This document shows positions 52,833 through 61,769 of a DNA stretch of 64,000 bases, piece by piece (positions within the stretch are counted from its first letter, which is position 1; each line of letters starts with the position of its first letter). Source of the DNA: Paracoccus sp. (in: a-proteobacteria). Its GTDB lineage: Bacteria > Pseudomonadota > Alphaproteobacteria > Rhodobacterales > Rhodobacteraceae. The position numbers and the translations under genes were made by a program. The stretch lies in contig JAUNTZ010000005.1 in NCBI GenBank assembly GCA_030538425.1, forward strand, positions 28,886-92,885. Direction: 5' to 3'. The notes below the pieces were generated by a model that was not told the origin of the DNA, searched no databases, and saw only the letters and a list, made by a program, of their open reading frames with translations.

Positions 52833-54476
52833 TCAGACGAGGCGGGCCCCCTCCATCGCGGCGCGGACGAAATCGGCGAAGAGAGGCGCGGGCTCGAACG
52901 GTTTGGATTTGAGCTCGGGATGCGACTGCACGCCGATAAACCACGGGTGGTCCTTGTATTCGACGGCTTCGGGCAGCTTGCCATCGGGCGACATGCCCGA
53001 GAAATGCAGCCCCGCCGCCTCAAGCTTGTCGCGATAGCGCGCGTCCACCTCATAGCGGTGGCGGTGGCGGTCCTCGATCCGGGTGGCGCCGCCATAAACG
53101 CGCGAGATCAGCGAATCGGGGTCCAGAACGGCGCTATAGGCACCAAGGCGCATCGTGCCGCCCTTGTCATCGCCCGGCTTGCGCTGCACGGTATAGTTGC
53201 CCTGCACCCATTCCTTGAGGTGGTAAACCACTGGCGTGAAACGGGTTTTCCCGGCCTCATGGTCGAATTCCTCAGACCCGGCGTCGGGCAGACCGGCCAG
53301 ATTGCGGGCGGCCTCGATCACCGCCATTTGCATACCCAGACAGATGCCCAGATAGGGCACCTGCTTTTCGCGAGCGTATTTCGCGGCGGCGATCATGCCC
53401 TCGGTGCCGCGTTCGCCAAAGCCGCCCGGCACAATGATGCCGTGATAGCCGTCCAGCAGATGCGCGCCCTCACCCTCAAGGCTTTCGCTGGCGACCCATT
53501 CGGTCTTGACCCGCACCCGGTTGGCCATCCCGCCATGGGTCAGCGCCTCAGAGATCGACTTATAGGCATCCTCAAGCTGGGTATATTTGCCGACGATGCC
53601 GATGCGCACCTCACCATCGGTGTTCTCCAGCCGGTCGATCACATCCTCCCAACGCGACAGGTCGGGCCGGGGGGCAGGGCTGATCTGGAAGGCGTCAAGA
53701 ACCGCGCGATCAAGGCCCGCGCGGTGATAGGCCAGGGGCGCCTCATAGATCGACTTGAGGTCATAGGCCGGGATCACCGCATCGGGGCGGACATTGCAGA
53801 ACAGCGCGATCTTTTCGCGCTCACGCTCGGGGATGGGCTGTTCGCTGCGGCAGACCAGAACATCGGGCGCAAGCCCGATCGAGCGCAATTCCTTGACGCT
53901 GTGCTGGGTCGGTTTGGTCTTGAGTTCGCCCGAGGCGGCCAGCCAGGGCAGCAGGGTCAGGTGCATGAAGATACATTGCCCGCGCGGGCGGTCCTGCGCG
54001 AACTGGCGGATTGCCTCGAAAAAGGGCAGCCCCTCGATATCGCCGACGGTGCCGCCGATCTCACAGAGCATGAAATCGACCTCACCATCACCGATAGACA
54101 GGAAGTCCTTGATTTCATTGGTGACATGGGGGATCACCTGAATGGTTTTGCCCAGATATTCGCCGCGCCGTTCTTTCTCCAGCACGTTGGAATAGATCCG
54201 GCCCGAGGACACCGTGTCGGTGCGGCGGGCCGAGACGCCGGTGAACCGCTCGTAATGGCCGAGGTCGAGGTCCGTCTCGGCGCCGTCATCGGTGACGAAG
54301 ACCTCGCCATGTTCAAAGGGCGACATGGTGCCGGGATCGACGTTCAGATAGGGGTCCAGCTTGCGCAGCCGCACCGTAAAGCCGCGCGCCTGCAACAGCG
54401 CCCCAAGCGCCGCCGAAGCAAGCCCTTTGCCCAATGAGGACACAACGCCGCCGGTGATAAAGATATAACGCGCCAT
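52833..54476 (-). CDS. pyrG: CTP synthase
   Basis: This 547-residue enzyme makes CTP from UTP, ATP and glutamine. The synthetase domain opens [24 protein letters not shown] and contains [20 protein letters not shown]. The amidotransferase domain has its nucleophile in [14 protein letters not shown] and the His/Glu pair in GVQSHPE. The start at 54476 fits the family; an in-frame ATG at 54518 adds non-conserved residues. It lies downstream of secG on the same strand, separated by about 150 bp, as in many alphaproteobacteria. Confidence 0.96.
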   Translation of the reverse strand: MARYIFITGGVVSSLGKGLASAALGALLQARGFTVRLRKLDPYLNVDPGTMSPFEHGEVFVTDDGAETDLDLGHYERFTGVSARRTDTVSSGRIYSNVLEKERRGEYLGKTIQVIPHVTNEIKDFLSIGDGEVDFMLCEIGGTVGDIEGLPFFEAIRQFAQDRPRGQCIFMHLTLLPWLAASGELKTKPTQHSVKELRSIGLAPDVLVCRSEQPIPEREREKIALFCNVRPDAVIPAYDLKSIYEAPLAYHRAGLDRAVLDAFQISPAPRPDLSRWEDVIDRLENTDGEVRIGIVGKYTQLEDAYKSISEALTHGGMANRVRVKTEWVASESLEGEGAHLLDGYHGIIVPGGFGERGTEGMIAAAKYAREKQVPYLGICLGMQMAVIEAARNLAGLPDAGSEEFDHEAGKTRFTPVVYHLKEWVQGNYTVQRKPGDDKGGTMRLGAYSAVLDPDSLISRVYGGATRIEDRHRHRYEVDARYRDKLEAAGLHFSGMSPDGKLPEAVEYKDHPWFIGVQSHPELKSKPFEPAPLFADFVRAAMEGARLV

Positions 54477-54625
54477 GCGCCCCCCGTGAGTTCCAAAGCC
54501 AGAAACGCGGCCGCGCAAAACGCGCCGATCACGGGGTTTAACCTATAAACGATTCGTCCCGTGGCCGCAATGCGGGCCGCAACTTGTCGTAGGGGCACAA
54601 GGGCGTGCCCCCGGATATGGTGTTG

Positions 54626-55075
54626 TCAGTTCGCCGCAGGTGCCGCAGGCGCCGAACCTGCGGGCAGGGCGGGTGCGGGGGCCTCAGCCGGTGCGGGGGC
54701 TGCGGGCGGCAGGCTGACGCCCTCACCCGACACCGGGCCGGTGGAGGAGGGCGGCGGCGGCGCATATCCGGGCAGGCCCGGCAGGTCGGTCGTGCTTTGG
54801 CCAGAGCCCGAAGGCATCATGCCGATCTGGTCCATGACCGAAGAGCCACCCGTGCCACGCGCGGCCAGAACGGTCAGCGAGATCGAGGTGACCAGAAAGG
54901 CCGCAGCCAGCAGCCAGGTCGCCCGCGTCATGGCGTTGGCGGCCTGACGCCCGCTCATCACATTGCCGCCACCGCCGCCAATGCCAAGCCCGCCACCTTC
55001 CGAGCGTTGCAGCAGAACAACGACGATCAGCAGCAGCGCCAAAATCAGGTGAACGGTGAGGACGACATTTTCCAA
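54626..55075 (-). CDS. secG: Preprotein translocase subunit SecG
   Basis: This 149-residue SecG has two membrane helices (about 3-23 and 53-73) around the conserved RSEGGGLGIGGGGG segment, with SGRQAANAMTRATW before the second helix. The tail (about 80-149) is Pro/Ala/Gly-rich and longer than in E. coli (110 residues). SecG assists SecYE during protein export. Confidence 0.93.
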   Translation of the reverse strand: MENVVLTVHLILALLLIVVVLLQRSEGGGLGIGGGGGNVMSGRQAANAMTRATWLLAAAFLVTSISLTVLAARGTGGSSVMDQIGMMPSGSGQSTTDLPGLPGYAPPPPSSTGPVSGEGVSLPPAAPAPAEAPAPALPAGSAPAAPAAN

Positions 55076-55408
55076 CGGAGCGGCCTTTCGATTGCGGACG
55101 CGCCTATCTAGTCATGCGCGCGGGCCTTGTCCAGCCAAAGCCCGCCTGCTTTGGCCCCGGACCCGGGCCTGCGCGCGGCTTTCTCAGCAATTCCGCGCAA
55201 GCCGGTGATTCATCCACAGCTTTCTGGCGCTGTCGCAGAAAATTCGCTTTACAGCTCGCTGCGGGTCCGACACGATATCTGGTAGGGCCGCAGGAAGGAT
55301 ATACATTCCTTGGGCGGTGCCTCTAGCGGTGGGGGAGGCGACGCGGGTCGCCAGACCCGCTCTGGCAGATCACGCGCGGCTTGGCTCGCGACAGGCAGGG
55401 GACGGCAG
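55076..55408 (+). other. Intergenic stretch between secG and the YbjN gene
   Basis: About 330 bp of divergent intergenic sequence. It should contain both promoters. A frame open into the YbjN gene from 55310 is Gly/Arg-rich and unlike the family, so I do not extend the gene. An imperfect inverted repeat around AAGGATATACATTCCTT (55293-55309) is the only structure noted. Confidence 0.4.
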
Positions 55409-55912
55409 ATGGCACAGACCGACCACTATATCCATAGCGACGACATCCACCCGATCGACATCGTGGAAACCATCGCCCATCACCATGAATGGGAGTTCGA
55501 CCGCGTGGCCGACGACCAGATCGCGATGGCGGTTGACGGGTTGTGGCGCAACTATTCGATCACGCTGGCATGGTCGCAGGCCGAGGAAATGCTGCGGCTG
55601 GTCTGCACCTTCGACATGGACCCGCCCGAGGCCAAGCTGCCCGCGCTTTATGAGACGCTGAACCTTGCCAATGATCAGGTCTGGGATGGAAGCTTTGCCT
55701 TTTGGGCGCCGCAACGGCTGATGGTCTGGCGCTATGGCTTGGTGCTGGCGGGCGATGCCATCGCCGCGCCCGAACAGATCGACCACATGATTCGCGCCGC
55801 CGTCGCCTCGGCAGAGCGGTTCTACCCCTCGTTCCAGCTGGTCTGCTGGTCCGATTCCGCGCCCTCGGACGCGCTGGACATCGCACTTTCCGGGGCCTAC
55901 GGTCGCGCCTGA
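55409..55912 (+). CDS. YbjN-domain protein
   Basis: This 167-residue protein resembles the alphaproteobacterial YbjN family (IVETIAHHHEWEFDRVADDQIAMAVDG, then NYSITLAWSQAEEMLRLVCTFDM). Such proteins may act as chaperone-like factors, but the role is unproven. The start at 55409 (MAQTDHYIH) is preceded by GGGGACGGC. It lies 20 bp before proC, an arrangement common in this order. Confidence 0.8.
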   Translation: MAQTDHYIHSDDIHPIDIVETIAHHHEWEFDRVADDQIAMAVDGLWRNYSITLAWSQAEEMLRLVCTFDMDPPEAKLPALYETLNLANDQVWDGSFAFWAPQRLMVWRYGLVLAGDAIAAPEQIDHMIRAAVASAERFYPSFQLVCWSDSAPSDALDIALSGAYGRA

Positions 55913-55932
55913 GCGGGCAGGCGGAGGGCCAT

Positions 55933-56736
55933 ATGAGCTTTGCGGATATCAACCGGCGCGGGCTGGTTCTGGTGGGCTGCGGCCGGATGGGCGGCGCGCT
56001 GTTGCGGGGCTGGCTGTCGAACGGGATCGTGCCTGATGCGGTGACGGTGATCGACCCGAATATCGCGCCCGAATGGGCTGAGGCGGGCCTGCATATCAAC
56101 GCAGCCCCGCCCGACGACCCCGCCGTTCTGGTGCTAGCGGTCAAGCCGCAGATGATGGGCGATGTGCTGCAAAACCTGTCGGTCGGGCCGGAGACGCTGG
56201 TTCTGTCGGTCGCGGCAGGGGTGACGCTGGCCGCCTATCAGCGCGTCTTTCCCCATGCCGCGATTATCCGCGCGATGCCCAACACCCCCGCCGCCATCGG
56301 GCGCGGGATCACGGCGATCATCGGAAACGCGGCGGCGGATGCGGTGCGGATGGATCAGGCCGAGGCGCTTTTGTCGGTGGTGGGCCGCGTGGTCCGGCTG
56401 CGCGATGAGGAACAGATGGATGCCGTGACCGCGCTGTCGGGGTCCGGTCCGGCCTATGTCTTCCATATGATCGAGGCGTTGACAGCGGCGGGTGAGGCGC
56501 AGGGGCTTGGCCCTGAGCTTTCGTTGGAGCTGGCGCGGGCGACCGTGGCCGGTGCGGGCGCGCTGGCCTTGGCAGATGACACACCGCCCGCCGTGCTGCG
56601 TGAGAACGTGACCTCACCGGGCGGGACCACCGCCGCCGGGCTTTCTGTGCTGATGGATGCTGAGAGCGGCCTTGCGCCCCTGATCGACCGCACCATCCGC
56701 GCCGCCGCCCTGCGCTCGCGCGAATTGGGCGCATGA
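55933..56736 (+). CDS. proC: Pyrroline-5-carboxylate reductase
   Basis: This 267-residue NAD(P)H enzyme makes proline. The Rossmann motif is LVLVGCGRMGGALLRGW (about residue 12). AVKPQMM, AMPNTPAAIGRG and the C-terminal signature LRENVTSPGGTTAAGLSVL are intact. GGAGG lies upstream. Its last codons overlap the start of the CsaA-like gene by 4 bp. Confidence 0.94.
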   Translation: MSFADINRRGLVLVGCGRMGGALLRGWLSNGIVPDAVTVIDPNIAPEWAEAGLHINAAPPDDPAVLVLAVKPQMMGDVLQNLSVGPETLVLSVAAGVTLAAYQRVFPHAAIIRAMPNTPAAIGRGITAIIGNAAADAVRMDQAEALLSVVGRVVRLRDEEQMDAVTALSGSGPAYVFHMIEALTAAGEAQGLGPELSLELARATVAGAGALALADDTPPAVLRENVTSPGGTTAAGLSVLMDAESGLAPLIDRTIRAAALRSRELGA

Positions 56737-57071
56737 GCCAGATCGGCTTTGACGATTTTCTGCGCGTGGACATTCGCGTGGGCACGATCACGCGGGCCGA
56801 GCCGAATCTTGGCGCGATCAAGCCCGCCTACCGGCTTTGGGTCGATCTGGGGCCGGATCTGGGCGAAAGGCAAAGCTCGGCCCAGCTGACCGTTCATTAC
56901 ACGCCCGAAGAGCTGATCGGGCGGCAGGTGCTGGCGGTGGTGAACTTCCCGCCGCGCCGGATCAACGGGTTTCGCTCTGACATTCTGGTTCTGGGCGTGC
57001 CTGATGCGGCGGGCGCGGTGATCCTTGTTGCGCCGGACCGCCCCGCCCCGAACGGCGCGCGGCTGTTCTAG
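56733..57071 (+). CDS. tRNA-binding-domain protein, CsaA-like
   Basis: A 112-residue OB-fold protein with the CsaA/Trbp111 pattern: FLRVDIRVGTITRAEP near residue 8, then SSAQLTVHYTPEELIGRQVLAVVNFPPRRINGFRSDIL. CsaA proteins bind tRNA-like structures or unfolded exported proteins. It is coupled to proC, a pairing with no obvious functional link. Confidence 0.88.
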   Translation: MSQIGFDDFLRVDIRVGTITRAEPNLGAIKPAYRLWVDLGPDLGERQSSAQLTVHYTPEELIGRQVLAVVNFPPRRINGFRSDILVLGVPDAAGAVILVAPDRPAPNGARLF

Positions 57072-57133
57072 GCCCCTTGCGCCGCGCCACGACCCTGCCG
57101 CAAGATCGTAACTCAGCATCAAATGAGGCCGAT

Positions 57134-58093
57134 ATGCCAAGTCTTTACGTCACCCGCCGCATGACCCCGGCCGCCGAAGAGGCCATCGCGCAGAATTACG
57201 ACGCCACCTTCCGCGACAGTGAGACCCCGCTGAGCGCCGAGGAATGTGCCGCCCTGCTGCGCGATTACGACGCGGTGATGCCGACGCTTGGCGATGCCTT
57301 CACCGCGCAGGCTTTTGCTGCGTCCCCTGCACCACGCGCCTGTATCCTCGCCAATTTCGGGGCCGGTTTTAACCATATCGACCTTGATGCGGCCCGTGTC
57401 GCTGGGGTGGCGGTGACCAATACGCCTGATGTCGTGACCGATGCGACCGCCGATCTGGCCGTCACGCTGCTTCTGATGACCGCGCGCCGGGCGGGCGAGG
57501 GGGAGCGTCTTGTCCGCAGCGGTGCCTGGACCGGCTGGGCGCCCACGCAAATGCTGGGCGCGCCGGTCTCGGGACGGCGGGTCGGGCTGATCGGCATGGG
57601 CCGGATCGGCAAGGCGATTGCGGCGCGGCTGCATCACGGTTTCGGAATGGAGATCTCGTTCTTCAACCGCTCAGCGGTGGCCGATCCGGGCGTTCCGGCC
57701 ACGCAGATCGAGCGGCTGGAGGATCTGTTGTCGGGCTGCGATTTCATCATCATCGCCGTTCCGGGCGGGGCTGAGACCCGCCACCTGATCGACCAAAATG
57801 CACTGGCGGCGATGCCCGCGCACGCGATTCTCATCAACATCGCGCGAGGCGATGTGGTGGAGGAGGCCGCGCTGATCTCGGCGCTGAGCCATCGCCGCAT
57901 CCGCGCCGCCGGGCTTGACGTGTATGAGCGTGAGCCGGACGTGCCCCAAGCCCTGCGCGATCTGGAAAACGCCGTCCTGCTGCCGCATCTCGGCACGGCT
58001 GAGGAAACCACCAGAACCGCTATGGCCTTGCGTGCAAAGGAAAATCTGGACGCTTTCTTTTCAGGTCAGGATCTGCGCGACCGGGTGGGTTAA
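57134..58093 (+). CDS. D-2-hydroxyacid dehydrogenase (glyoxylate/hydroxypyruvate reductase-like)
   Basis: This 319-residue NAD(P)-dependent enzyme has the cofactor motif VGLIGMGRIGKAIAARL (about 155), the catalytic Arg/Glu region NIARGDVVEEAAL and the catalytic His in LLPHLGTAE. The GAGFNHIDLDAA segment before the hinge is typical. It most likely reduces glyoxylate or hydroxypyruvate. A glycerate 2-kinase gene follows after the small CsbD gene, which would use the glycerate formed. Confidence 0.87.
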   Translation: MPSLYVTRRMTPAAEEAIAQNYDATFRDSETPLSAEECAALLRDYDAVMPTLGDAFTAQAFAASPAPRACILANFGAGFNHIDLDAARVAGVAVTNTPDVVTDATADLAVTLLLMTARRAGEGERLVRSGAWTGWAPTQMLGAPVSGRRVGLIGMGRIGKAIAARLHHGFGMEISFFNRSAVADPGVPATQIERLEDLLSGCDFIIIAVPGGAETRHLIDQNALAAMPAHAILINIARGDVVEEAALISALSHRRIRAAGLDVYEREPDVPQALRDLENAVLLPHLGTAEETTRTAMALRAKENLDAFFSGQDLRDRVG

Positions 58094-58186
58094 CATTGAT
58101 CAGTCTACCCATGGCGGAACTCGCGCGCTTTGAAATTGTTAATCGGCATACCAGCCGAAAGGCGCCATGAAAAAAGGAGTGTTCCG

Positions 58187-58387
58187 ATGAACTGGGATGT
58201 CGTTCAAGGCAAGTGGAAGCAGCTCAAGGGTAACGTCAAGGAAAAATGGGGCGATCTGACCGATGATGAGATCGACCAGATCGACGGCAAGAAAGACCAG
58301 CTGGCCGGCAAGCTCCAAGAGAAATACGGCTGGACCAAGGATGAAGCCGAAAAGCAGATCAACGATTTCAATCGCGATCACGGCTGA
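58187..58387 (+). CDS. CsbD-family stress protein
   Basis: A 66-residue hydrophilic protein with the CsbD pattern NWDVVQGKWKQLKGNVKEKWG, then DLTDDEIDQIDGKKDQLAGKLQEKYGWTKDEAEKQI. Family members are induced by general stress. The AAAAAAGGAG site gives a clear start, and a strong terminator follows at once, so it is a single-gene unit. Confidence 0.93.
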   Translation: MNWDVVQGKWKQLKGNVKEKWGDLTDDEIDQIDGKKDQLAGKLQEKYGWTKDEAEKQINDFNRDHG

Positions 58388-58408
58388 TCGGTCACAGCAT
58401 GAATATGA

Positions 58409-58434
58409 GCGCCCCCTTTGCGGGGCGCCTTTTT
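58409..58434 (+). terminator. Rho-independent terminator of the CsbD gene
   Basis: Stem GCGCCCC/GGGGCGC with a six-base loop is followed by CTTTTT. Confidence 0.85.
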
Positions 58435-58505
58435 CGTTTTTGGCGCCGTATGGGCGGCTTTCATTTCGCGCTCGCCCGTGTCAGGCTTGGGGCCGGAGGG
58501 TTCTC

Positions 58506-59738
58506 ATGCTGGCAGAAAAGGCGTTGGCGCTTGTGGCGCATGGCATTGCGGCTGCGGAGCCGGGCGGCTGCGTGACGCGGCACATGGCTGCGGTTCTGGG
58601 TGATCCGCCGGGACCGGGCGGGGCGTGGATCGTCATCGCGGTCGGCAAGGCGGCGCGGGCCATGACGGGCGCGGCGCTTGAGGCGCTTGGCCCCGCGACA
58701 CTGGCGCAAGATGCGCTTGTCATCACCAATGCGGGCAATGACGCGGCGCTGCGCGGGGCAAGGATCATTGTCTCGGGGCATCCGGTGCCCGATCGGGCGG
58801 GACTGGAGGCCGCGCACCAGGTGGAAGCGATGCTGCGCGCTGCCCGGCCTGTTGATCGGGTGCTGGCGCTGATCTCGGGCGGCGGCTCGGCCATGTTGCC
58901 CGCCCCGCGTGAGGGGATCAGCCTGACTGAAAAGCAGGATCTCAACCGGCTGTTGCTGGCTGCGGGGGCCGATATCGTGCAGATGAACCTGATCCGCCAG
59001 TCGCTGTCCCGGCTCAAGGGTGGGGGCTGGCTGCGCCTGTCGCAGGCGCCGGTGACCGCGCTGATCCTGTCCGATGTGCCGGGCGATGATCTGCGCGTCG
59101 TGGCCTCGGGGCCGACCTCGCCGCCCATCGGCCCGCCTGAGGACGCGAGGGCGGTGCTGCGTGATCTGGGGCTGTGGCCGCGCCTGTCGGAGAGCCTGCG
59201 CGCGGCGCTGATGCGCCCGCGCCTTGACGCGGATCCAAGACCCGCGCGCAACATCCTGATCGGCGGCAATGCCCAAAGCGTCGCCGCGATCTGCGCCCAT
59301 GGGGCCGTGCCCGGACCGGATCTGACCGGCGATGTCGAGGATTGCGCGGCGCGTCTGGTCCGGGCGGCGCGCGATCTGCCGCCGGGTCAGGCCATGGCGA
59401 TGGGCGGCGAGACCACAGTTCTGCTCTGCGGAGACGGTGAGGGCGGGCGCAATCAGGAACTGGCCCTGCGCTTTGCCGTCCGGGCCGAGGCGGAGGGGCT
59501 CTCGGGTCCATGGGCCTTCGCCGCCATCGGCAGCGATGGGCGCGATGGGCCGGGAAGTGCGGCGGGCGGTGTGGTTGGCCCGGGCACGCTGGCCGCGATG
59601 CGCCGCGCGGGGGTCCAGCCAGAAGCCGCCTTGCGCAGAAACGACTCGGGGCCTGCCTTGCGGGCCGCCGGGGCGCTTGTCGAGACCGGCGCGACCGGCA
59701 CCAATGTCGCCGATCTGGCGGTGTTTATTCGCGGATAG
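58506..59738 (+). CDS. Glycerate 2-kinase (GckA/TtuD, MOFRL-type)
   Basis: This 410-residue two-domain enzyme phosphorylates D-glycerate to 2-phosphoglycerate. The N-terminal DUF4147 part has VIAVGKAARAMTGAALEAL and LISGGGSAMLPAPREGISL. The C-terminal MOFRL part has GGETTVLLCGDGEGGRNQELALR and the AAIGSDGRDGPGSAAGG segment. The preceding hydroxyacid reductase gene gives a glyoxylate/hydroxypyruvate to glycerate to 2-phosphoglycerate route. Confidence 0.9.
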   Translation: MLAEKALALVAHGIAAAEPGGCVTRHMAAVLGDPPGPGGAWIVIAVGKAARAMTGAALEALGPATLAQDALVITNAGNDAALRGARIIVSGHPVPDRAGLEAAHQVEAMLRAARPVDRVLALISGGGSAMLPAPREGISLTEKQDLNRLLLAAGADIVQMNLIRQSLSRLKGGGWLRLSQAPVTALILSDVPGDDLRVVASGPTSPPIGPPEDARAVLRDLGLWPRLSESLRAALMRPRLDADPRPARNILIGGNAQSVAAICAHGAVPGPDLTGDVEDCAARLVRAARDLPPGQAMAMGGETTVLLCGDGEGGRNQELALRFAVRAEAEGLSGPWAFAAIGSDGRDGPGSAAGGVVGPGTLAAMRRAGVQPEAALRRNDSGPALRAAGALVETGATGTNVADLAVFIRG

Positions 59739-59780
59739 GTTGTGGCGGGCTGGCGGTCGCCTGAAAATACGACCAAAAGG

Positions 59781-59815
59781 AAAAAAGCGGCTGCACTCGG
59801 CAGAGCGCAGCCGCT
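59781..59815 (-). terminator. Rho-independent terminator on the minus strand
   Basis: Read on the minus strand, a 9-bp perfect stem AGCGGCTGC/GCAGCCGCT with a 12-nt loop is followed by a six-T run (the A-run at 59781-59786). It lies 120 bp beyond the stop of the PhnM-like gene. The intervening sequence is unusually AT-rich. Confidence 0.75.
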
Positions 59816-59936
59816 AAACTCATTACCAGCACCAAGATTAACATAACATAGTTATGCGATCCGTGCTGCGACTATTTTTGTCTTTTATGGCTCAGCTTTC
59901 CACCAACTTGCGCAGGTTTATGCCGGTTTATTGGTC

Positions 59937-61088
59937 TTATTGTGCAGCGATTACGGGCTTTCGCCGCGATGCGGCATGTTTCTGCGGCGCTGCAGCGCCG
60001 ATTCGCGCAAGGGCCCCGGGGGTGGCATGGGTCAGGCGTCCGGCGCTGATCGTGGCCTCAACCCGCAGCGTGGCCTTGGAAATGACCACCAGATCGGCTC
60101 GCATTCCATAATCGAGAGTGCCGCGATCGGCCAGCTCCATGATCTCGGCCGGTTTTTGCGAAATCAGCGCCCAGGCGGCGGGCAGATCCAGCATGTCGCG
60201 CGCGACCAGATCGAAAGCCGCAGCGGGCAGCGCGGCGGGCGAAGCCCCCGACACAAGCGCATCGACAAGACCCGCCGCGACCAGATCAAGGGTCGAGGGC
60301 AGGCCGGGCGCAGGGGGGCAGGCGGCGGCCAGCACCGGGTTGCCCATCGCCCGCGCCGCCGCCGCAGCGCCATGGCAGGCGGGACATTCCGCGATGCGCG
60401 CGCCCAGCATGGAGTGAAACTCACGCCGTTCAGCATTGGGGTCGCCATGGCTGGCATAGATCACGCCCATCATGTCAAAGGCATCGGCCAGCCTGCACAG
60501 ATGGCGCGGCACGTCGCGGGCGCGGCCCGCGGCACAGGCGGCGGCCTGCGCCAGAGCCTCGGGCGTGGTGGCTGTTGCCTGCGCCCGAGCGCGCAGCTCA
60601 GCGGGATGGTTGCGCGCCATCTCAATCACGCGGGCCGCCATATTCGCAAAGCTGACCGCGCCCACGCGATATTCGCGCAACAGATCAATCAGCGCGCCGT
60701 CATCCTCAACCAGATGCGTGTCGGCCACGATCTTGGCCCGGATATCGCAGCGGCCCGAAGGCGCGTTTGCCAGCGCTTCCAGAAAGCCCCGCGCCGCAAG
60801 CGGGCTGCGCGCGCCGCCCTCCCAGCTATAGCCCTGCGCCAGCCATTGCGTCGTGATCCCGGCCCGCGCGGCGGCAAGGCCCGCCTTGGCAATGCCGGTC
60901 GCGGGGTCCGGGCCGGGGCGATATTCGGCGAAAAGGTCGATGATCCCCGGCAGGATGAGGTGGCCCGAAAAATCGGCGGCGGGCAGCGGCCCCTTGGTGA
61001 TCCGGCCTTGCGCAATGGCGACAGACCGCTGGCGGATTTCACCGCCACGAAGTAAGTCTGCGCCGACAAGTCGGATAGGGGGAAGCAT
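59937..61088 (-). CDS. PhnM-like amidohydrolase homologue lacking the metal-binding residues
   Basis: A 383-residue protein whose order of segments follows PhnM, the diphosphatase acting on ribose methylphosphonate triphosphate. The catalytic HxD (ELHTDNLE in the true PhnM of this window) reads DLFAEYRP here. MDHTPG is replaced by a NMAAR segment, SHDDTT by SHGDPN, and the ISSDYVPSALL aspartate is lost. The fold and end region (GTLDYGMRADLVVI) are kept. It is probably not a hydrolase, and may be a structural or regulatory paralogue. It is convergent with the glycerate kinase gene. Confidence 0.75.
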   Translation of the reverse strand: MLPPIRLVGADLLRGGEIRQRSVAIAQGRITKGPLPAADFSGHLILPGIIDLFAEYRPGPDPATGIAKAGLAAARAGITTQWLAQGYSWEGGARSPLAARGFLEALANAPSGRCDIRAKIVADTHLVEDDGALIDLLREYRVGAVSFANMAARVIEMARNHPAELRARAQATATTPEALAQAAACAAGRARDVPRHLCRLADAFDMMGVIYASHGDPNAERREFHSMLGARIAECPACHGAAAAARAMGNPVLAAACPPAPGLPSTLDLVAAGLVDALVSGASPAALPAAAFDLVARDMLDLPAAWALISQKPAEIMELADRGTLDYGMRADLVVISKATLRVEATISAGRLTHATPGALARIGAAAPQKHAASRRKPVIAAQ

Positions 61089-61145
61089 CGCGTTCTTTCT
61101 GCCCGGTCTCTTTGTGGTTGAGTTACGTTAAGTCAGGACTGTGAA

Positions 61146-61769
61146 ATGCCGGTGACACCCCGACAAACAATTCGCAACGTGGTCTTTGATCTGGGCAATG
61201 TGCTGATCGAGTGGCGGCTTTGGGACGCGCTGCACCGGGTTTTCCCTGATGAGCAGGCGATGTTTGCCGCGCTGGAGGCGCAAGGCTTTGAGGCGTGGAA
61301 CCTTGAGCAGGACCGGGGCCGCCGTCTGGCTGAGGCGGTGCCGCCCGGCGCGCATCCGCTGTTCGCGGAATATGCCGCGCGGATCACCGACGCCCATGCG
61401 GTCGCGATCCCTGCCACGGTTGAGATCCTGCGCAGGCTCAAGGGGCAGGGCGTGCCCTGCTACGCGCTGTCGAATATGTCGCATGAGGCATCGGCCTTCA
61501 TGCGCGCGCATCACCCGTTCATGTCATGGTTCGACGGCGTGGTGATTTCCGCCGAAGAGGGCGTCGTCAAGCCCGACCCCGCCATCTATCGCCTGACCGC
61601 CCGGCGCTACGACCTCTCGCCCGCCGAGACCCTGTTCATCGACGACCGCCCCGACAATATTGCGGCGGCCATGGCCGAGGGCTGGGACGGTATCCTCTTC
61701 ACCTCGCCCGAGGCGCTGCGGGATGAGCTGGCCGCGCGGGGGCTATGGGGTGATGAGGGTGCGGTCTAG
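61146..61769 (+). CDS. HAD-family phosphatase (YihX-like)
   Basis: This 207-residue HAD subfamily IA hydrolase has motif I VVFDLGNVL with nucleophile Asp15, motif II LSNMSHEA, the motif III Lys in EEGVVKPDPAIY and motif IV FIDDRPDN. The DLGNV form resembles the sugar-phosphatase YihX group. The substrate is unknown, though the phosphonate neighbours suggest a phosphorylated intermediate. The last 45 codons are repeated twice in tandem after its stop. Confidence 0.87.
   Translation: MPVTPRQTIRNVVFDLGNVLIEWRLWDALHRVFPDEQAMFAALEAQGFEAWNLEQDRGRRLAEAVPPGAHPLFAEYAARITDAHAVAIPATVEILRRLKGQGVPCYALSNMSHEASAFMRAHHPFMSWFDGVVISAEEGVVKPDPAIYRLTARRYDLSPAETLFIDDRPDNIAAAMAEGWDGILFTSPEALRDELAARGLWGDEGAV

Noticed and set aside
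55310-55408. N-terminal extension of the YbjN gene
   Set aside because: The added residues are Gly/Arg-rich and unlike the family; the ATG at 55409 has a suitable purine-rich site.
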